Shown here: piece after piece, positions 48,401-50,552 of the stretch
How positions within the stretch are numbered: the stretch's first letter is position 1
How the letters are laid out: every line of letters starts with the position of its first letter
Assembly (NCBI GenBank): GCA_032622095.1
Contig: CP136062.1
Coordinates: 225,570,578-225,634,577 of the forward strand
Direction: 5' to 3'
DNA: 64,000 nt
DNA from: Siphonodentalium dalli
Taxonomy: Eukaryota; Mollusca; Scaphopoda; Gadilida; Siphonodentaliidae
Notes under the pieces: generated by a model
Told to the model about the DNA's origin: nothing
The model's input: only the letters and a program-made list of their open reading frames with translations
Databases searched by the model: none
Position numbers and translations under genes: made by a program

Positions 48401-49891
48401 AGACTTATCTGACGATACCAATATTCTCACAAATACATTTCAGAGTCATGCTTGATATATCTGCATAATTTGAACTCGCACAATCCATGATAAGGCTAAT
48501 CGTGTTAGTTATATTTTTTATAACCACGAAACGGTCTCTATAGGGTTCAACGTTAGTTTTGTTCGCAACTGTAGTACTGCACCCGCGGAGACTTATCTGA
48601 CGACACCATTCTCAAAAATACAGTTCAGAGTCATACTTGACATATGTGCATAATTTAAACTCGCACAATTCATGAAAAGGCTAATCGTGTTAGTTAATAT
48701 CTGTATAATCAGGAAACGCTCTTTAAATTTTTTAAACCGTCCAAACAATTTGTTTCCACTAAAATGTCAGACTGGAAACAAGTAGACTCTGAAAGTAGAC
48801 CGCCATATTTGATACTTTTGTTAATTTCAACTCGCACAGTCCACCAGAAAGTTAGTTATGAGGATTAATATTTGTATAATAAGTAAACGCTCTTTAAATT
48901 CTTAAAACAGTCCAAAAACACTTTTTTCCAATAAAATTTCAACTGGACACAGGTAAAGTAGACACGCTATTGACAAATAAACCGTTCGCATGTCGTCTTC
49001 GACAATCCGAAATGGCGCGACCATTGTTTTCGACCAAAGGAATCTGACTTGTGAAATCAGCGAGGGTGGGGGTAGGGTTAGCTTTTCTGCGATATTTTTA
49101 CCAAAAATCGATGTATCAAAGTTTTGTTTGTGGCATATGATCAAGATATCCTTGTAGATTCTTCATGTTCGTCTATATGTGATGTAGCTCATTTTAAGAA
49201 TATACAATACCTTAATATTTGGGAAAGAAAATTGAAAATGCAGTCATAAATCCAATTCATCTGATGATATTATGACACTATTCCTTATAAAGATATGTAA
49301 TTAAGTAATTTGTGGCAAGAACTCCCCATGTTTTTCGATTTCCAAGAACAAAGAAAGCCACTTACCGAACTTGCTATGCGTAATAGCATGTTTTTATTAC
49401 CAGTTGGATGGGGGAAAAATAGAGGGGTACACAAACAAAAGCCTCACACAAACCTGTTTCCACTAAAATATCAAGCTGGAAACAGGTAGATTCTGAAAAT
49501 AGACACACTGGTGGTGTAGAAACTGTTCTCATATCGCTTTTAACATTCCGAAAACGCGCGATCATTTTTTTCGACATAAGGAATCCGACTATTTGGTAAT
49601 GATAGAAAGTTGATAAATTTATTGTCGTCAGTTTATTTGCCATTTCCTGTGAGATTTTGAAATATACATCTCTAAATGTTTACTAAATTTCAGGGTAACG
49701 TTGTACTGAATGCAGATCTGGCCGACGCGAGTTCAACTGACGTCAAAGAAATGAGAATCTCCAACAGAGCGTACTCCAACAAAATCGTTATCGGAGATCG
49801 ACTCGAGAAATCGGTCCAAACCTGCGGGACCACTCACATATTTCTAAGCGCAATACTTTATGTTGTGATGGTTTTCACAAGGTTTTTATGA
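3328..49891 (+). CDS. LBP/BPI-family lipid-binding protein, 13 visible exons, 5' incomplete
   Basis: Proteins of the LBP/BPI/CETP family bind lipids such as lipopolysaccharide through two barrel domains; invertebrate members are taken as immune or lipid-transfer proteins. Thirteen exons (3328-3439, 10853-10984, 19160-19236, 22860-23014, 26427-26487, 29967-30064, 31551-31721, 32806-32958, 34301-34368, 35639-35672, 42950-43016, 43746-43822, 49694-49891) join in phase to 466 residues. What I see: exon 4 has VTDCS and exon 5 begins YC, with exactly 40 residues between the cysteines, as in the BPI disulfide; exon 6 has LNYGLVE, as at the start of the linker; exons 11-13 fit the C-terminal barrel strand pattern ending VVLNADLA. 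The N-terminal exon with the signal peptide is missing. The last exon adds a hydrophobic C-terminus, probably a GPI signal, unusual for this family. Family assignment is from recalled patterns, not a search. Confidence 0.85.
3440..4306 (+). other. Intron sequence, nothing recognised
   Basis: AT-rich intron between the first visible exon and the giant array element. Short ORFs here, such as 3692-4006, have no recognisable family and no splice support. Confidence 0.5.
4335..10440 (+). repeat. About 6.1-kb minisatellite of 28-30-bp units with higher-order structure
   Basis: Units are built from ggatctct, then taacgtgc, caaacgtgc or taaacctgt, then aaaaagacac or agtcacacag. Several variants (caacaagtcacac, aaaaaggcaccca, aaagagacaccca) alternate in a non-random order. 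A block of 1411 bp is tandemly duplicated: the order and point variants from about 4725 to 6135 recur at about 6136 to 7546, with only scattered differences. The right end degenerates between 10130 and 10440. All ORFs here (up to 133 codons) are translations of the repeat. Confidence 0.97.
10441..10755 (-). repeat. Array spacer and inverted units at the right border
   Basis: A unique spacer of about 160 bp is followed by three to four units reading, on the minus strand, as the same minisatellite motif (caggatctctcaaatgtaca, caggatatcctgaacgtac). They are diverged in sequence from the main array, suggesting the unexpanded arm of the same foldback. Confidence 0.7.
10853..10984 (+). CDS. LBP/BPI-like gene, visible exon 2
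   Basis: The acceptor is gatattttcag and the donor AC/GTGAGT. The frame is set by joining with the previous exon and reads LTSVGTVSADVKYVELSDG, then ANITFTIDNIGLFYAFSLST. Alternating hydrophobic strands (VGTVSADVKYVEL, ANITFTID) fit the N-terminal barrel of BPI, where 'GHVRYSISNLKI' type strands occur. Codons often end in C or G, unlike the surrounding intron. Confidence 0.88.
10985..11120 (+). repeat. Short tandem duplication and MITE-B end remnant
   Basis: Two copies of gagtacattwattgtattaa (10986 and 11033) are followed by aggaagctccagtcatgaag and a TTAA at 11116-11119. The latter matches only the right end of family B. Confidence 0.6.
11275..12620 (+). repeat. Triplicated unit of about 450-490 bp
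   Basis: Landmarks occur three times in order: aacgggtgaatacggct (11389, 11883, 12333), cagggtttgatgacgtt or its variant, ataccccctttttatcc or its variant, and caacaagtggttgtggttgg followed by gaattattgtgtcaaatc (about 11541, 12051, 12498). Copies differ by indels. No coding capacity is visible. I do not recognise the element. Confidence 0.85.
12621..13183. other. Nothing recognised apart from one repeat fragment
   Basis: Low-complexity-free intron sequence. A fragment near 13020-13065 (cagagttcagtcccttgctg) is the inverted counterpart of the repeat at 911-1020. Confidence 0.4.
13184..13627 (-). mobile_element. MITE-H copy 1
   Basis: It runs from TTAAAGATGCATAATCCGA to GATTGAGTACCTTTAA, in inverted orientation to the copies at 25787-26225 and 36570-36888. 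Shared internal landmarks are ctatttctttggtttcg, gggtaaaaaaaatatttg and the tgacaaaccgaccaaatat region. TTAA lies at both ends. Confidence 0.75.
13628..14035. other. Intron with one interspersed repeat fragment
   Basis: A diverged copy of the 911-1020 repeat lies near 13670-13720 (cctgcgtatagccaggggac). Nothing else is recognised. Confidence 0.4.
14413..15601 (-). pseudogene. LINE reverse transcriptase, broken reading frames
   Basis: Palm-domain motifs AFDTIDHKILL and FADYTNLF sit in the expected order. The second catalytic aspartate of FADD is a tyrosine (codon near 15197-15199). The segment around the usual VPQGS motif is partly deleted, causing a frame change between 15300 and 15325. The C-terminal block (MRIIHGAGYRSHS, then the NTKAFCTRNIGTTLWNSLD end) is typical of the family. 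Confidence 0.85.
15602..16177 (+). mobile_element. MITE-I copy 1, inserted in the LINE at TTAA
   Basis: The ends are TTAAAGGGGTACTGTACGCC and GGCGTACAGTACCCCTTTAA. If the element and one TTAA are removed, the LINE frame runs on across the join (NTRL followed by MSFFDK), so this is a clean insertion with TTAA target duplication. Related copies are at 30763-31410 and 63378-63968. Confidence 0.92.
16225..16512. repeat. Fragments of the 'ccattatggttgccatg' repeat
   Basis: The motif ggtcagcctcatgcaccatt followed by atggttgccatgcacggctc occurs at 16226-16275 and again in part near 16300. It recurs at 18257-18300 and 18316-18355, flanking the foldback. The source element is not recognised. Confidence 0.55.
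16513..17827 (-). mobile_element. Ty3/gypsy-type retrotransposon pol fragment (integrase)
   Basis: Minus-strand reading gives, in order: a linker with ELSVHEGCIMW (about 17570), a zinc-binding HHCC region (ARSHVWWPNID, then CKSCVSCAKWK), the integrase core start (PWHRLHIDFAGPF, then LVIDAHSKWPE), HHFILAR and ERFVQTF-like pieces in other frames, and the C-terminal GPY/F-type block (WIPAKIVSKTGPLSYKVD, then IWKRHIDQM). Stops and frame changes occur near 17040-17160 and 17460-17510. No LTRs were identified, and reverse transcriptase is absent. It is a dead fragment. Confidence 0.85.
17828..18211. other. Nothing recognised
   Basis: Intron sequence with a small local repeat (ccttcggaatag, twice near 18002-18022). 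A 143-codon ORF overlapping it has no coding-like features. Confidence 0.4.
18212..19088. mobile_element. Long foldback element, arms about 335 bp
   Basis: The arm 18404-18740 is the reverse complement of 18750-19088 with few mismatches, around a loop at about 18741-18749. The arm starts cacagttgttggaaacttgt. A third copy of that end lies inverted at 18212-18250, so an X-X'-X arrangement exists. Mirror ORFs appear on both strands because of the palindrome. It ends 71 bp before exon 3. Confidence 0.92.
19160..19236 (+). CDS. LBP/BPI-like gene, visible exon 3
   Basis: The acceptor is gatatttcag and the donor G/GTGAGT. Joined to exon 2 it reads SGNKPTEADVNVAITAVRYV and then FTMQP. The alternating AITAVRYVFTM strand fits the N-terminal barrel before the disulfide region. 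Phase-1 exit matches exon 4. Confidence 0.85.
19237..19985. other. Intron with a GA-rich tract
   Basis: A purine tract (gagagagn type) lies at about 19705-19760. A 169-codon minus-strand ORF here is the serine/leucine-rich complement of that tract plus repeat edges. Nothing else is recognised. Confidence 0.5.
19986..21125 (+). repeat. 70-bp minisatellite, then longer variants
   Basis: Units begin gccgcattctggttcatacc, contain gaccggcatgc and end tctgtcgtcactg plus a 10-base tail. The period is 70 bp at the left (19994, 20064, 20134), and longer units with caacccaggacggtcgc appear further right. Because 70 is not divisible by three, every frame is open, which explains overlapping ORFs of 121-221 codons. 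About sixteen units. Confidence 0.95.
21126..22285. repeat. Diverged satellite remnants, then unremarkable sequence
   Basis: Between 21150 and 21660, pieces of the same unit (caggcaacccag, ggtgctgattcggcatgcc) recur with decay, and a block gtgatagtaagcctgtaccg is doubled at 21560-21615. From 21660 to 22285 I see nothing but AT-rich sequence. It includes a short inverted pair around 21740-21785 (aaattcgattcgagc and gctcaaatcgaattt). Confidence 0.6.
22290..22807 (+). repeat. 46-bp minisatellite, about 11 units
   Basis: Units run actaatcatacgctcccgac, then agactgattccctggctata and catacc. Substitutions are scattered (clean period 46). It ends about 53 bp before exon 4. Confidence 0.95.
22860..23014 (+). 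CDS. LBP/BPI-like gene, visible exon 4 (first disulfide cysteine)
   Basis: The acceptor is cttgttgcag and the donor ACG/GTATGT. It reads GENNKKDSLVVTDCSVDYES, then AKASTPSMIIELLMNKVIQS and ERQILLDQLDTT. VTDCS matches the BPI 'VSDCSSS' site that carries Cys135. The following helix, ending at the exon border, leads to the partner cysteine in exon 5. Confidence 0.9.
23015..23826. other. Intron with a small palindrome
   Basis: An inverted repeat lies at about 23125-23182 (attcactagttagcgctaat with its mirror), flanked by AT-rich tracts. The remainder shows nothing recognisable. Confidence 0.5.
23827..24627. mobile_element. MITE with TGTGTA sub-terminal repeats
   Basis: ACACTCTTATAACTAATGTG at the left is mirrored by cacattagtcataagagtgt at the right. 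Many tgtgta/tacaca motifs fill both sub-terminal regions, and TA flanks the ends. Length is about 800 bp. There is no transposase. Confidence 0.8.
24628..25164. other. Intron, short internal duplication only
   Basis: Two related segments (aacatattattacaccggtga near 24855 and aacatattatacaccggtgg near 24939, each followed by a cgattgagt block) suggest a local duplication of about 85 bp. No gene is seen. Confidence 0.45.
25165..25730 (+). mobile_element. Interspersed element G copy 1, with an internal minisatellite
   Basis: The segment with attcatcaccatttggaacg, tgtctcagaaggtccacata and ccccttccattgaaaata is shared with 43880-44210 (same strand) and 34690-35158 (opposite strand). In this copy only, the end gcttcctctttcaaatgata is followed by a five-unit 48-bp array. 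Confidence 0.8.
25484..25727 (+). repeat. 48-bp minisatellite, five units
   Basis: Each unit contains tatataatatggcatatat, ttatataatgtgatctgg and gggttcatgg. The period of 48 keeps one frame open on both strands, producing mirror ORFs of 82 codons that are not genes. Confidence 0.95.
25787..26225 (+). mobile_element. MITE-H copy 2
   Basis: The ends are TTAAAGGTACTCAATCCGAT and ATCGGATTGAGTACCTTTAA (right end with one mismatch region). Inside are ccaacaacgttttatttttt and the gtcaaatatctgacac block shared with the other two copies. Confidence 0.88.
26427..26487 (+). CDS. LBP/BPI-like gene, visible exon 5 (second disulfide cysteine)
   Basis: A 61-nt exon with acceptor attttttttccag and donor G/GTATGT. 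It reads YCPRMKTELERKTEQYFTIA. The cysteine is 40 residues after that of exon 4, the same spacing as Cys135 and Cys175 of human BPI. The other two frames contain stops. Phases agree with both neighbours. Confidence 0.88.
26488..27313. other. Intron, nothing recognised
   Basis: AT-rich intron sequence without repeats or ORFs that I can interpret. Confidence 0.5.
27314..27559 (+). mobile_element. MITE-Q copy 2
   Basis: TTAACCATTTCTATACTAAA at the left and TTTAGTATAGAAAGGGTTAA at the right form terminal inverted repeats, with TTAA at each end. Internal ggaaatgttcagataataag is shared with other copies. Confidence 0.85.
27607..27803 (+). repeat. 33-bp minisatellite, left part
   Basis: About six near-perfect units of ttaactcagtcatattgaca followed by tactatttatatg. 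All are of the A type (cagtcatattgac). The array is interrupted at 27804 and resumes at 28051. Confidence 0.97.
27804..28050. mobile_element. Insertion in the 33-bp array with GAGGCCCCCACCCC ends
   Basis: About 240 bp begins gaggcccccacccc and ends ggggtgggggcctc, as an inverted terminal repeat. ATTTAT is present on both sides, consistent with a 6-bp target duplication of the array unit. Inside, the motif ggtattccgtattcca is repeated in both orientations (tacgccgtattcc four or more times). The family is unknown to me. Confidence 0.8.
28051..29578 (+). repeat. 33-bp minisatellite, right part, with mixed unit types
   Basis: About 46 units. A-type units (cagtcatattgac) alternate in blocks with B-type units (cggtcatactgac). 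A block with tacaatttatatg, tactatttatatg and tactatatatatg units in fixed order recurs at about 28365, 28500, 28830 and 29160, a higher-order pattern. Because 33 is divisible by three, a 543-codon frame is open; its translation is (NSVILTYYLYV)n and I do not consider it a gene. Confidence 0.97.
29587..29863 (+). mobile_element. MITE-B copy 2
   Basis: It runs from TTAACTCTTTCATGACTGGA to CCACCGTGAAAGGGTTAA. It has two hairpin cores (gcgagtctccaatagggagc, and a second with aggctccttatgggaaactc) around a spacer taccttgaccttgtaagcca. It ends 103 bp before exon 6. Confidence 0.88.
29967..30064 (+). CDS. LBP/BPI-like gene, visible exon 6
   Basis: The acceptor is ttatttgcag and the donor AAG/GTTTGT. 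With one base from exon 5 it reads EDIKPSVCGQRLKLNYGLVE, then IMIDQNSVKYNAK. LNYGLV corresponds to the 'IDYGLV' block found in BPI and LBP after the second disulfide cysteine. Confidence 0.9.
30120..30331. mobile_element. MITE-E copy 1, mariner-like near-perfect hairpin
   Basis: TA/CAGTAATGCCCTAAATAA at the left and ttatttagggcattactg/TA at the right. Nearly the whole element is one inverted repeat around a short loop near 30220. TA flanks and CAGT ends suggest Tc1/mariner mobilisation. It starts 55 bp after exon 6. Confidence 0.9.
30332..30762. other. Intron, nothing recognised
   Basis: No repeat or ORF of interest is seen. Confidence 0.4.
30763..31410 (+). mobile_element. MITE-I copy 2 (diverged)
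   Basis: The left end caggggtactgtac is weaker, and the right end is gggtacagtacccctttaa. Internal ttatgactccagccataaat and the block around gatattagatcgttattgtc match the copies at 15602-16177 and 63378-63968. Confidence 0.75.
31551..31721 (+). CDS. LBP/BPI-like gene, visible exon 7
   Basis: The acceptor is tatttttgcag and the donor CAG/GTTAAA. It reads ASISPRAMSLRDEAEPVFPV onward through DVQIIITQPIISRFLQNTSC and ends NLNHEQ. This is where BPI has its proline-rich 'PFAPPVMEF' linker followed by an amphipathic helix 'VYLGLSDYFFNTAG'. FLQNTS is a possible N-glycosylation site. Confidence 0.88.
31870..32652. repeat. Interspersed repeat with a doubled block of about 128 bp
   Basis: It starts near gggactgtttgtttgtctgt and ggctggaccgattgagctca, and ends gggtcacctgctagt. 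The block gatttcgacgaaatttgata, ending in gaccttgaccttcaaaatg, occurs twice (about 32384 and 32513). I recall similar sequence as a common genomic repeat in invertebrates, but I cannot name the family. Confidence 0.6.
32806..32958 (+). CDS. LBP/BPI-like gene, visible exon 8
   Basis: The acceptor is ttgattactgcag and the donor TTG/GTGAGT. It reads VSDGGNIDIVTLVNTSNTII, then DASSHGISITMTARVELMKS and GTEHRVIMFDL. The pattern of strands (HGISITMTARVEL, HRVIMFDL) fits the C-terminal barrel. VNTSNT contains an N-glycosylation sequon. Confidence 0.85.
32959..33358. other. Intron with a GC-rich imperfect palindrome and a G-run
   Basis: Between 33080 and 33230 many overlapping ggtaccgg/ccggtacc motifs form imperfect inverted repeats. 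A run of about 17 G ends at 33359. There is no coding signal. Confidence 0.5.
33359..33790. mobile_element. MITE with AATTGCGCTTAAGTGCAATT sub-terminal repeats
   Basis: ggccgttttcacatttatta at the left is mirrored by taataaatttgaaaatggcc at the right, each followed by aattggactt. The motif caattgcgcttaagtgcaat and variants occur at least five times inside. Confidence 0.8.
33890..34232. mobile_element. Element L copy 1 (partial), cacattttg/cgctttcgg repeats
   Basis: It is rich in gcgccataatgttgcacatt, gtcgctttcggc and caaaatgtg motifs in both orientations. The right end agtggccctattagtattcc matches the end of the compact copy at 59512-59710. The left end is unclear. It stops about 68 bp before exon 9. 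Confidence 0.65.
34301..34368 (+). CDS. LBP/BPI-like gene, visible exon 9
   Basis: The acceptor is tattttccag and the donor GT/GTAAGT. It reads KLQRYFRIRYSAQKIEFIVD and SW plus two bases. Alternating residues indicate barrel strands. Phases agree with both neighbours. The exon is short (68 nt) but has strong splice sites. Confidence 0.82.
34369..34689. other. Intron, nothing recognised
   Basis: No element or ORF identified. Confidence 0.4.
34690..35158 (-). mobile_element. Element G copy 2 (inverted)
   Basis: Reverse complement of the segment at 25165-25490 and 43880-44210: gaaagaggaagctccaaaac, aagttattccctttccattg, tcttctgagacaccgacgtt. It has a G-run at about 34971-34980. Confidence 0.75.
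35159..35550 (+). mobile_element. MITE-A copy 1 with two palindromic cores
   Basis: TTAACCCTTTACCCAACAGA at the left and TTTGTTGGGTAAAGGGTTAA at the right are piggyBac-like ends. Core hairpins at 35190-35258 and 35339-35408 contain ccaatgcattctcttatata, a loop around gtcgaccataggtcgc, and the mirror. The right arm adds gtggtcaaggagccggttcc. It ends 88 bp before exon 10. Confidence 0.92.
35639..35672 (+). CDS. LBP/BPI-like gene, visible exon 10 (34-nt micro-exon)
   Basis: The acceptor is ctccatttcag and the donor GAG/GTATGT. It completes V with exon 9, then reads MDQVLDKSQEE. At 34 nt it is the smallest exon. It is supported by strong splice sites and by phase agreement on both sides, but on length alone it would be missed. 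Confidence 0.75.
35715..35800 (+). repeat. Short tandem repeat
   Basis: Four imperfect units of taggtacatgtaggttttt. Confidence 0.85.
35944..36290 (+). mobile_element. MITE-Q copy 3, terminal region in three tandem pieces
   Basis: The segment aatactcattgatgagtagt followed by aaatgttcagataataag is repeated three times (about 35955, 36028, 36099) with changes. This suggests nested or tandem insertions of one element end. The rest matches copy 1. Confidence 0.65.
36322..36526. mobile_element. MITE-E copy 2
   Basis: A near-perfect hairpin between TA/CAGTAATGCTCTAAGTAAT and attagagc-type attactg/TA ends. Inner arms contain gaattatgggtaacttttca and aaatatggcttgtt. Confidence 0.88.
36570..36888 (+). 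mobile_element. MITE-H copy 3
   Basis: It runs from TTAAAGGTACACAATCCGAT to ATCGGATTGTGCATCTTTAA. It is shorter than the other two copies. Confidence 0.85.
36885..37174. repeat. 34-bp direct repeats flanking MITE-B copy 3
   Basis: ttaatgggtcattgcaatgt...ggttaa (36885-36918) recurs as ttaatgggtcagtgtaatgt...ggttaa (37141-37174), on either side of the MITE. The duplication is longer than a TTAA target site, so it arose by another route. Confidence 0.8.
36915..37144 (+). mobile_element. MITE-B copy 3
   Basis: It runs from TTAACCCTTCCAGGACTGGA to CCGTCATAGAAGGGTTAA. Two cores (gcgagtctcccatagggagc and gcgaggctccctatgggaga) flank a short palindromic spacer (gcacagggtttttgcaac with its partner upstream). 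Confidence 0.9.
37498..37718 (+). mobile_element. MITE-Q copy 4
   Basis: TTAACCATTTCTATACTAAA, tggattctccca at the left, and tgggagaatcca with tttagtatagaaatgg at the right. The right TTAA is mutated to gtaa. Confidence 0.85.
37966..38103 (-). mobile_element. MITE-C copy 3, without the palindromic core
   Basis: Only 138 bp: TTAACCCTTTCAGTGCCAAG and cttggcactgaaagggttaa ends with matching inner sequence (tccgatttttgtatcaaccc). It is the same family as 40087-40561 but lacks the catatataagagaatgcatt core altogether. Confidence 0.85.
38104..39031. other. Intron with one small hairpin
   Basis: An inverted pair (gagcacaagaattgttcttt ... aaagaacaattcgcatgctc) lies at about 38636-38720. An ORF at 38766-39140 is partly in the next element and unsupported. 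Confidence 0.5.
39040..39414. mobile_element. hAT-type MITE with an 8-bp target duplication
   Basis: The ends CAGGGGCGCCGGAAG and cttccggcacccctg are terminal inverted repeats. CTCTAATG is present at 39032-39039 and 39415-39422 as a perfect 8-bp direct repeat, the hAT hallmark. Sub-terminal ggcagagggggcagagcc mirrors ggcaggggggtcagctgcc. Confidence 0.92.
39505..39893. repeat. 58-bp perfect direct repeats around a SINE
   Basis: atgtttcggaggcataaaat to tcctatatacat (58 bp) at 39505-39562 is repeated exactly at 39836-39893. This is too long for a target-site duplication, so it more likely reflects a local duplication or two joined copies of an element. Confidence 0.85.
39645..39777 (+). mobile_element. 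tRNA-Ser-like SINE head
   Basis: A box-like TGGCCGTGTGGT (39658-39669) and B box GGTTCGGATCC (39717-39727), with cgtcggactttgagtcg between them, resemble a tRNA-Ser body. The 3' part (aatctcaaaaaatttgcatt) is not tRNA-like. It is a SINE, not a working tRNA gene: no matching acceptor stem is visible. Confidence 0.7.
40087..40561 (+). mobile_element. MITE-C copy 1, with the palindromic core
   Basis: It runs from TTAACCCTTTCAGTGCCACG to ggcactcaaagggttaa. It contains cgatctcatcggccctaatt, a T-rich stretch, then one core hairpin (ccaatgcattctcttatata ... gcattggcacagggtatatg). Confidence 0.9.
40566..41479 (+). repeat. 51-bp minisatellite, about 18 units
   Basis: The unit is ttcctataacaagttttata, tagtttcctgtgtataaaga and tggtctatcgc. 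It varies by small indels (49-53 bp). It starts five bases after MITE-C copy 1. Confidence 0.97.
41480..41813. other. Intron, nothing recognised
   Basis: No element or ORF identified. Confidence 0.4.
41814..41918. mobile_element. MITE-E copy 3, internally deleted
   Basis: TA/CAGTAATGCCCTAATTAAT to attaattagggcattactg/TA in 105 bp. Most of the right arm is missing, so the left arm no longer has a partner. Confidence 0.88.
42060..42310 (+). mobile_element. MITE-D copy 2 (left end missing)
   Basis: Internal ttctttaacaattttataat, cagagccccagacaaacatg and a core hairpin (42212-42285) are shared with the full copy at 44726-45182. The D terminal repeat itself is not visible here. Confidence 0.7.
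42463..42872. mobile_element. MITE built of two hairpins (palindrome of palindromes)
   Basis: gtgtctgtcatttgcagaat at the left mirrors attctgcaaatgacagacac at the right. Each half is itself a hairpin: gaatgagg-cca...gtgaatttt against aaattcaccctctgggg-acctcattc. It ends 78 bp before exon 11. Confidence 0.88.
42950..43016 (+). CDS. LBP/BPI-like gene, visible exon 11
   Basis: The acceptor is gaatttgtttccag and the donor G/GTATAT. It reads VDDQKLCRLITEYGQGVIKS and AT plus one base. In BPI this part ('VNEKLQKGFPLP') is a helix leading to the last strands. The donor lacks the usual AAGT because MITE-E copy 4 begins eight bases downstream. Confidence 0.82.
43024..43239. mobile_element. MITE-E copy 4, adjacent to the exon 11 donor
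   Basis: A near-perfect hairpin; the right end is ttagggcattacta and the left end (cagtaaaaaataccctaatt) is partly mutated. It starts at intron position 8. Confidence 0.85.
43240..43745. other. Intron, doubled block
   Basis: The block ctgaaatggccagaaa followed by tttttgagatttaaatt occurs twice (about 43573 and 43679). C-runs lie at 43501-43526. No gene is seen. Confidence 0.5.
43746..43822 (+). CDS. LBP/BPI-like gene, visible exon 12
   Basis: The acceptor is tatttttttcag and the donor GAT/GTGAGT. With one base from exon 11 it reads DSVYEIPLTDFVRDNGLKDV, then ELSFPD. 'IPL' followed by a strand aligns with the BPI 'FPLPTPARVQLYN' block near the C-terminus. Confidence 0.85.
43880..44210 (+). 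mobile_element. Element G copy 3
   Basis: Shared landmarks are aattcatcaccatttagaat, tgtctcagaaggtgcccata, ttattccccttccattgaaa and agagcttcctctttcaaatg. There is no minisatellite in this copy. Confidence 0.75.
44211..44725. other. Intron with a short repeat
   Basis: atacccacagtag occurs three times (44530-44585). Nothing else is recognised. Confidence 0.5.
44726..45182 (+). mobile_element. MITE-D copy 1, full, with two palindromic cores
   Basis: The terminal repeats are gtgacccgccatgtcaaatc and gatatggcgggtcac (imperfect), with tatat and atata flanks. Inside are cagtcgtaagtcgggatt, two core hairpins (44777-44846 and 45062-45132) and the spacer shared with copy 2. The ends differ completely from families A-C. 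Confidence 0.88.
45183..46212. repeat. Intron with a doubled 'ctacagttgtgatcaaaatttaac' block
   Basis: gtgatcggttaattcttgtt, then ggctacagttgtgatcaaaa, recurs about 180 bases later (45558 and 45738). Related sequence, inverted, lies at 48350-48600. The remainder is unrecognised. Confidence 0.55.
46213..46506 (-). CDS. Antisense ORF, secreted-looking cysteine-rich protein, 97 aa
   Basis: This minus-strand ORF lies in the last intron of the LBP/BPI gene. It starts MQLWLIFILLIKLYFIGNSN, a strong signal-peptide profile, and continues with five cysteines (residues 35, 43, 61, 78, 83) in non-repetitive sequence (INCGQNIDGECWVSVTV, KCESKAYTAIVKI, RCPFISC). Codon use looks coding and no repeat overlaps it. 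I do not recognise the family. It may be a complete small gene or the first exon of a longer one. An odd cysteine count could mean more sequence downstream or a dimer. Confidence 0.4.
   Translation of the reverse strand: MQLWLIFILLIKLYFIGNSNLLDFHNYTPSVEINCGQNIDGECWVSVTVLKLAKSNWRGKCESKAYTAIVKISAAPRCPFISCTNPAKTHILSVHVG
46507..47040. other. Upstream side of the antisense ORF
   Basis: On the minus strand a TATA-like ttatata lies near 46838, about 330 bases before the ORF start, and tcttatttaag lies near 46740. Neither is decisive. Confidence 0.25.
47050..48152. mobile_element. Element bounded by CGTGGCCACG palindromes
   Basis: The left border has five copies of ttcgtggccacgaaat at a spacing of about 22-24 bp; the right border has three. 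Between them lie about five diverged units of 120-150 bp sharing ccaagacaaactgaatattc, accgatccaaaatggtcgcc and aggtacacattatttctcgg. No transposase is seen. Confidence 0.8.
48340..48740 (+). repeat. Tandem duplication of about 190 bp
   Basis: The block ggttcaacgttaaattttga, cgcaactgtagtactgtacc and agagtcatgcttgatatatc recurs as ggttcaacgttagttttgtt and so on from about 48542. A shorter related block lies near 48830-48870. Confidence 0.75.
48741..49690. repeat. Diverged duplicated block
   Basis: Two diverged copies (about 48900-49060 and 49440-49600) share actggaaacaggtaga-type sequence, tattgacaaa/tggtggtgta, the ccgaaatggcgcgacc region and ggaatccgac. No gene is seen. Confidence 0.55.
49694..49891 (+). 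CDS. LBP/BPI-like gene, terminal exon with hydrophobic tail
   Basis: The acceptor is ctaaatttcag; the stop TGA is at 49889-49891. It reads GNVVLNADLADASSTDVKEM and onward to SVQTCGTTHIFLSAILYVVM and VFTRFL. The start completes the last barrel strand of the family ('FLLFGADV' in BPI). The extra 50 residues are unusual: a polar spacer, a small-residue site (CGTT) and about 18 hydrophobic residues ending at the stop, with no cytoplasmic tail. That is the shape of a GPI-attachment signal. Confidence 0.88.
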   Translation, partial: GNVVLNADLADASSTDVKEMRISNRAYSNKIVIGDRLEKSVQTCGTTHIFLSAILYVVMVFTRFL

Positions 49892-50546
49892 GAAGTGTGA
49901 TATTAGCCAGGTTTAGATGAGATAACTTCTAACTATCGTATCGCAAAAAGTCCAATCATGCATATAGTGTCACAAATGATGCCAACGGAGCATTTTCTGC
50001 ATTGTCGGCATCAAAACATACAGTTAGTGTTTTTCGCTGAATTATGTTATTGTATTGTATTTATTTCAGGCAAGATATGCCCATATATAGTCATACATAC
50101 AACAAATAATTACAAATTAAATATAAAGAAGTTGATTCCAATGATTGAATAGATTTGACCGATAGATCAGATCTGAGTTACAAATAGCATTCAAAATACT
50201 GTTTAAAGATTTATAAATTCTCACACGAAATCCATACACACCCTTTCGAATCAGCACTGTCAGAGAACACATTCTGTCACCTACAAACATCCCACTCCCA
50301 CAATTAAATATTCCTGGAAATCATGTAATACATTTTGCCGTCATTGTTGCCGTCAGTAGCTAATTGCAAAAGTTAGATGTTTTTGAATCTAAACCTCGGA
50401 ATTGATTAATTTATCTCATTAGTCATGCCTGCTTCGTCAGATTTATGGAACAAAATGGCGAGAAACAATATTATACATATATTATACATAGACAGAAAAC
50501 AATGTGCATATAGGTGCATCATTCTAACACGTGCTCATGGGTGTGG

Positions 50547-50552
50547 AATAAA
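50547..50552 (+). terminator. Possible poly(A) signal
   Basis: AATAAA about 655 bases after the stop is the first clear hexamer downstream. Use is not shown by the sequence. Confidence 0.3.
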
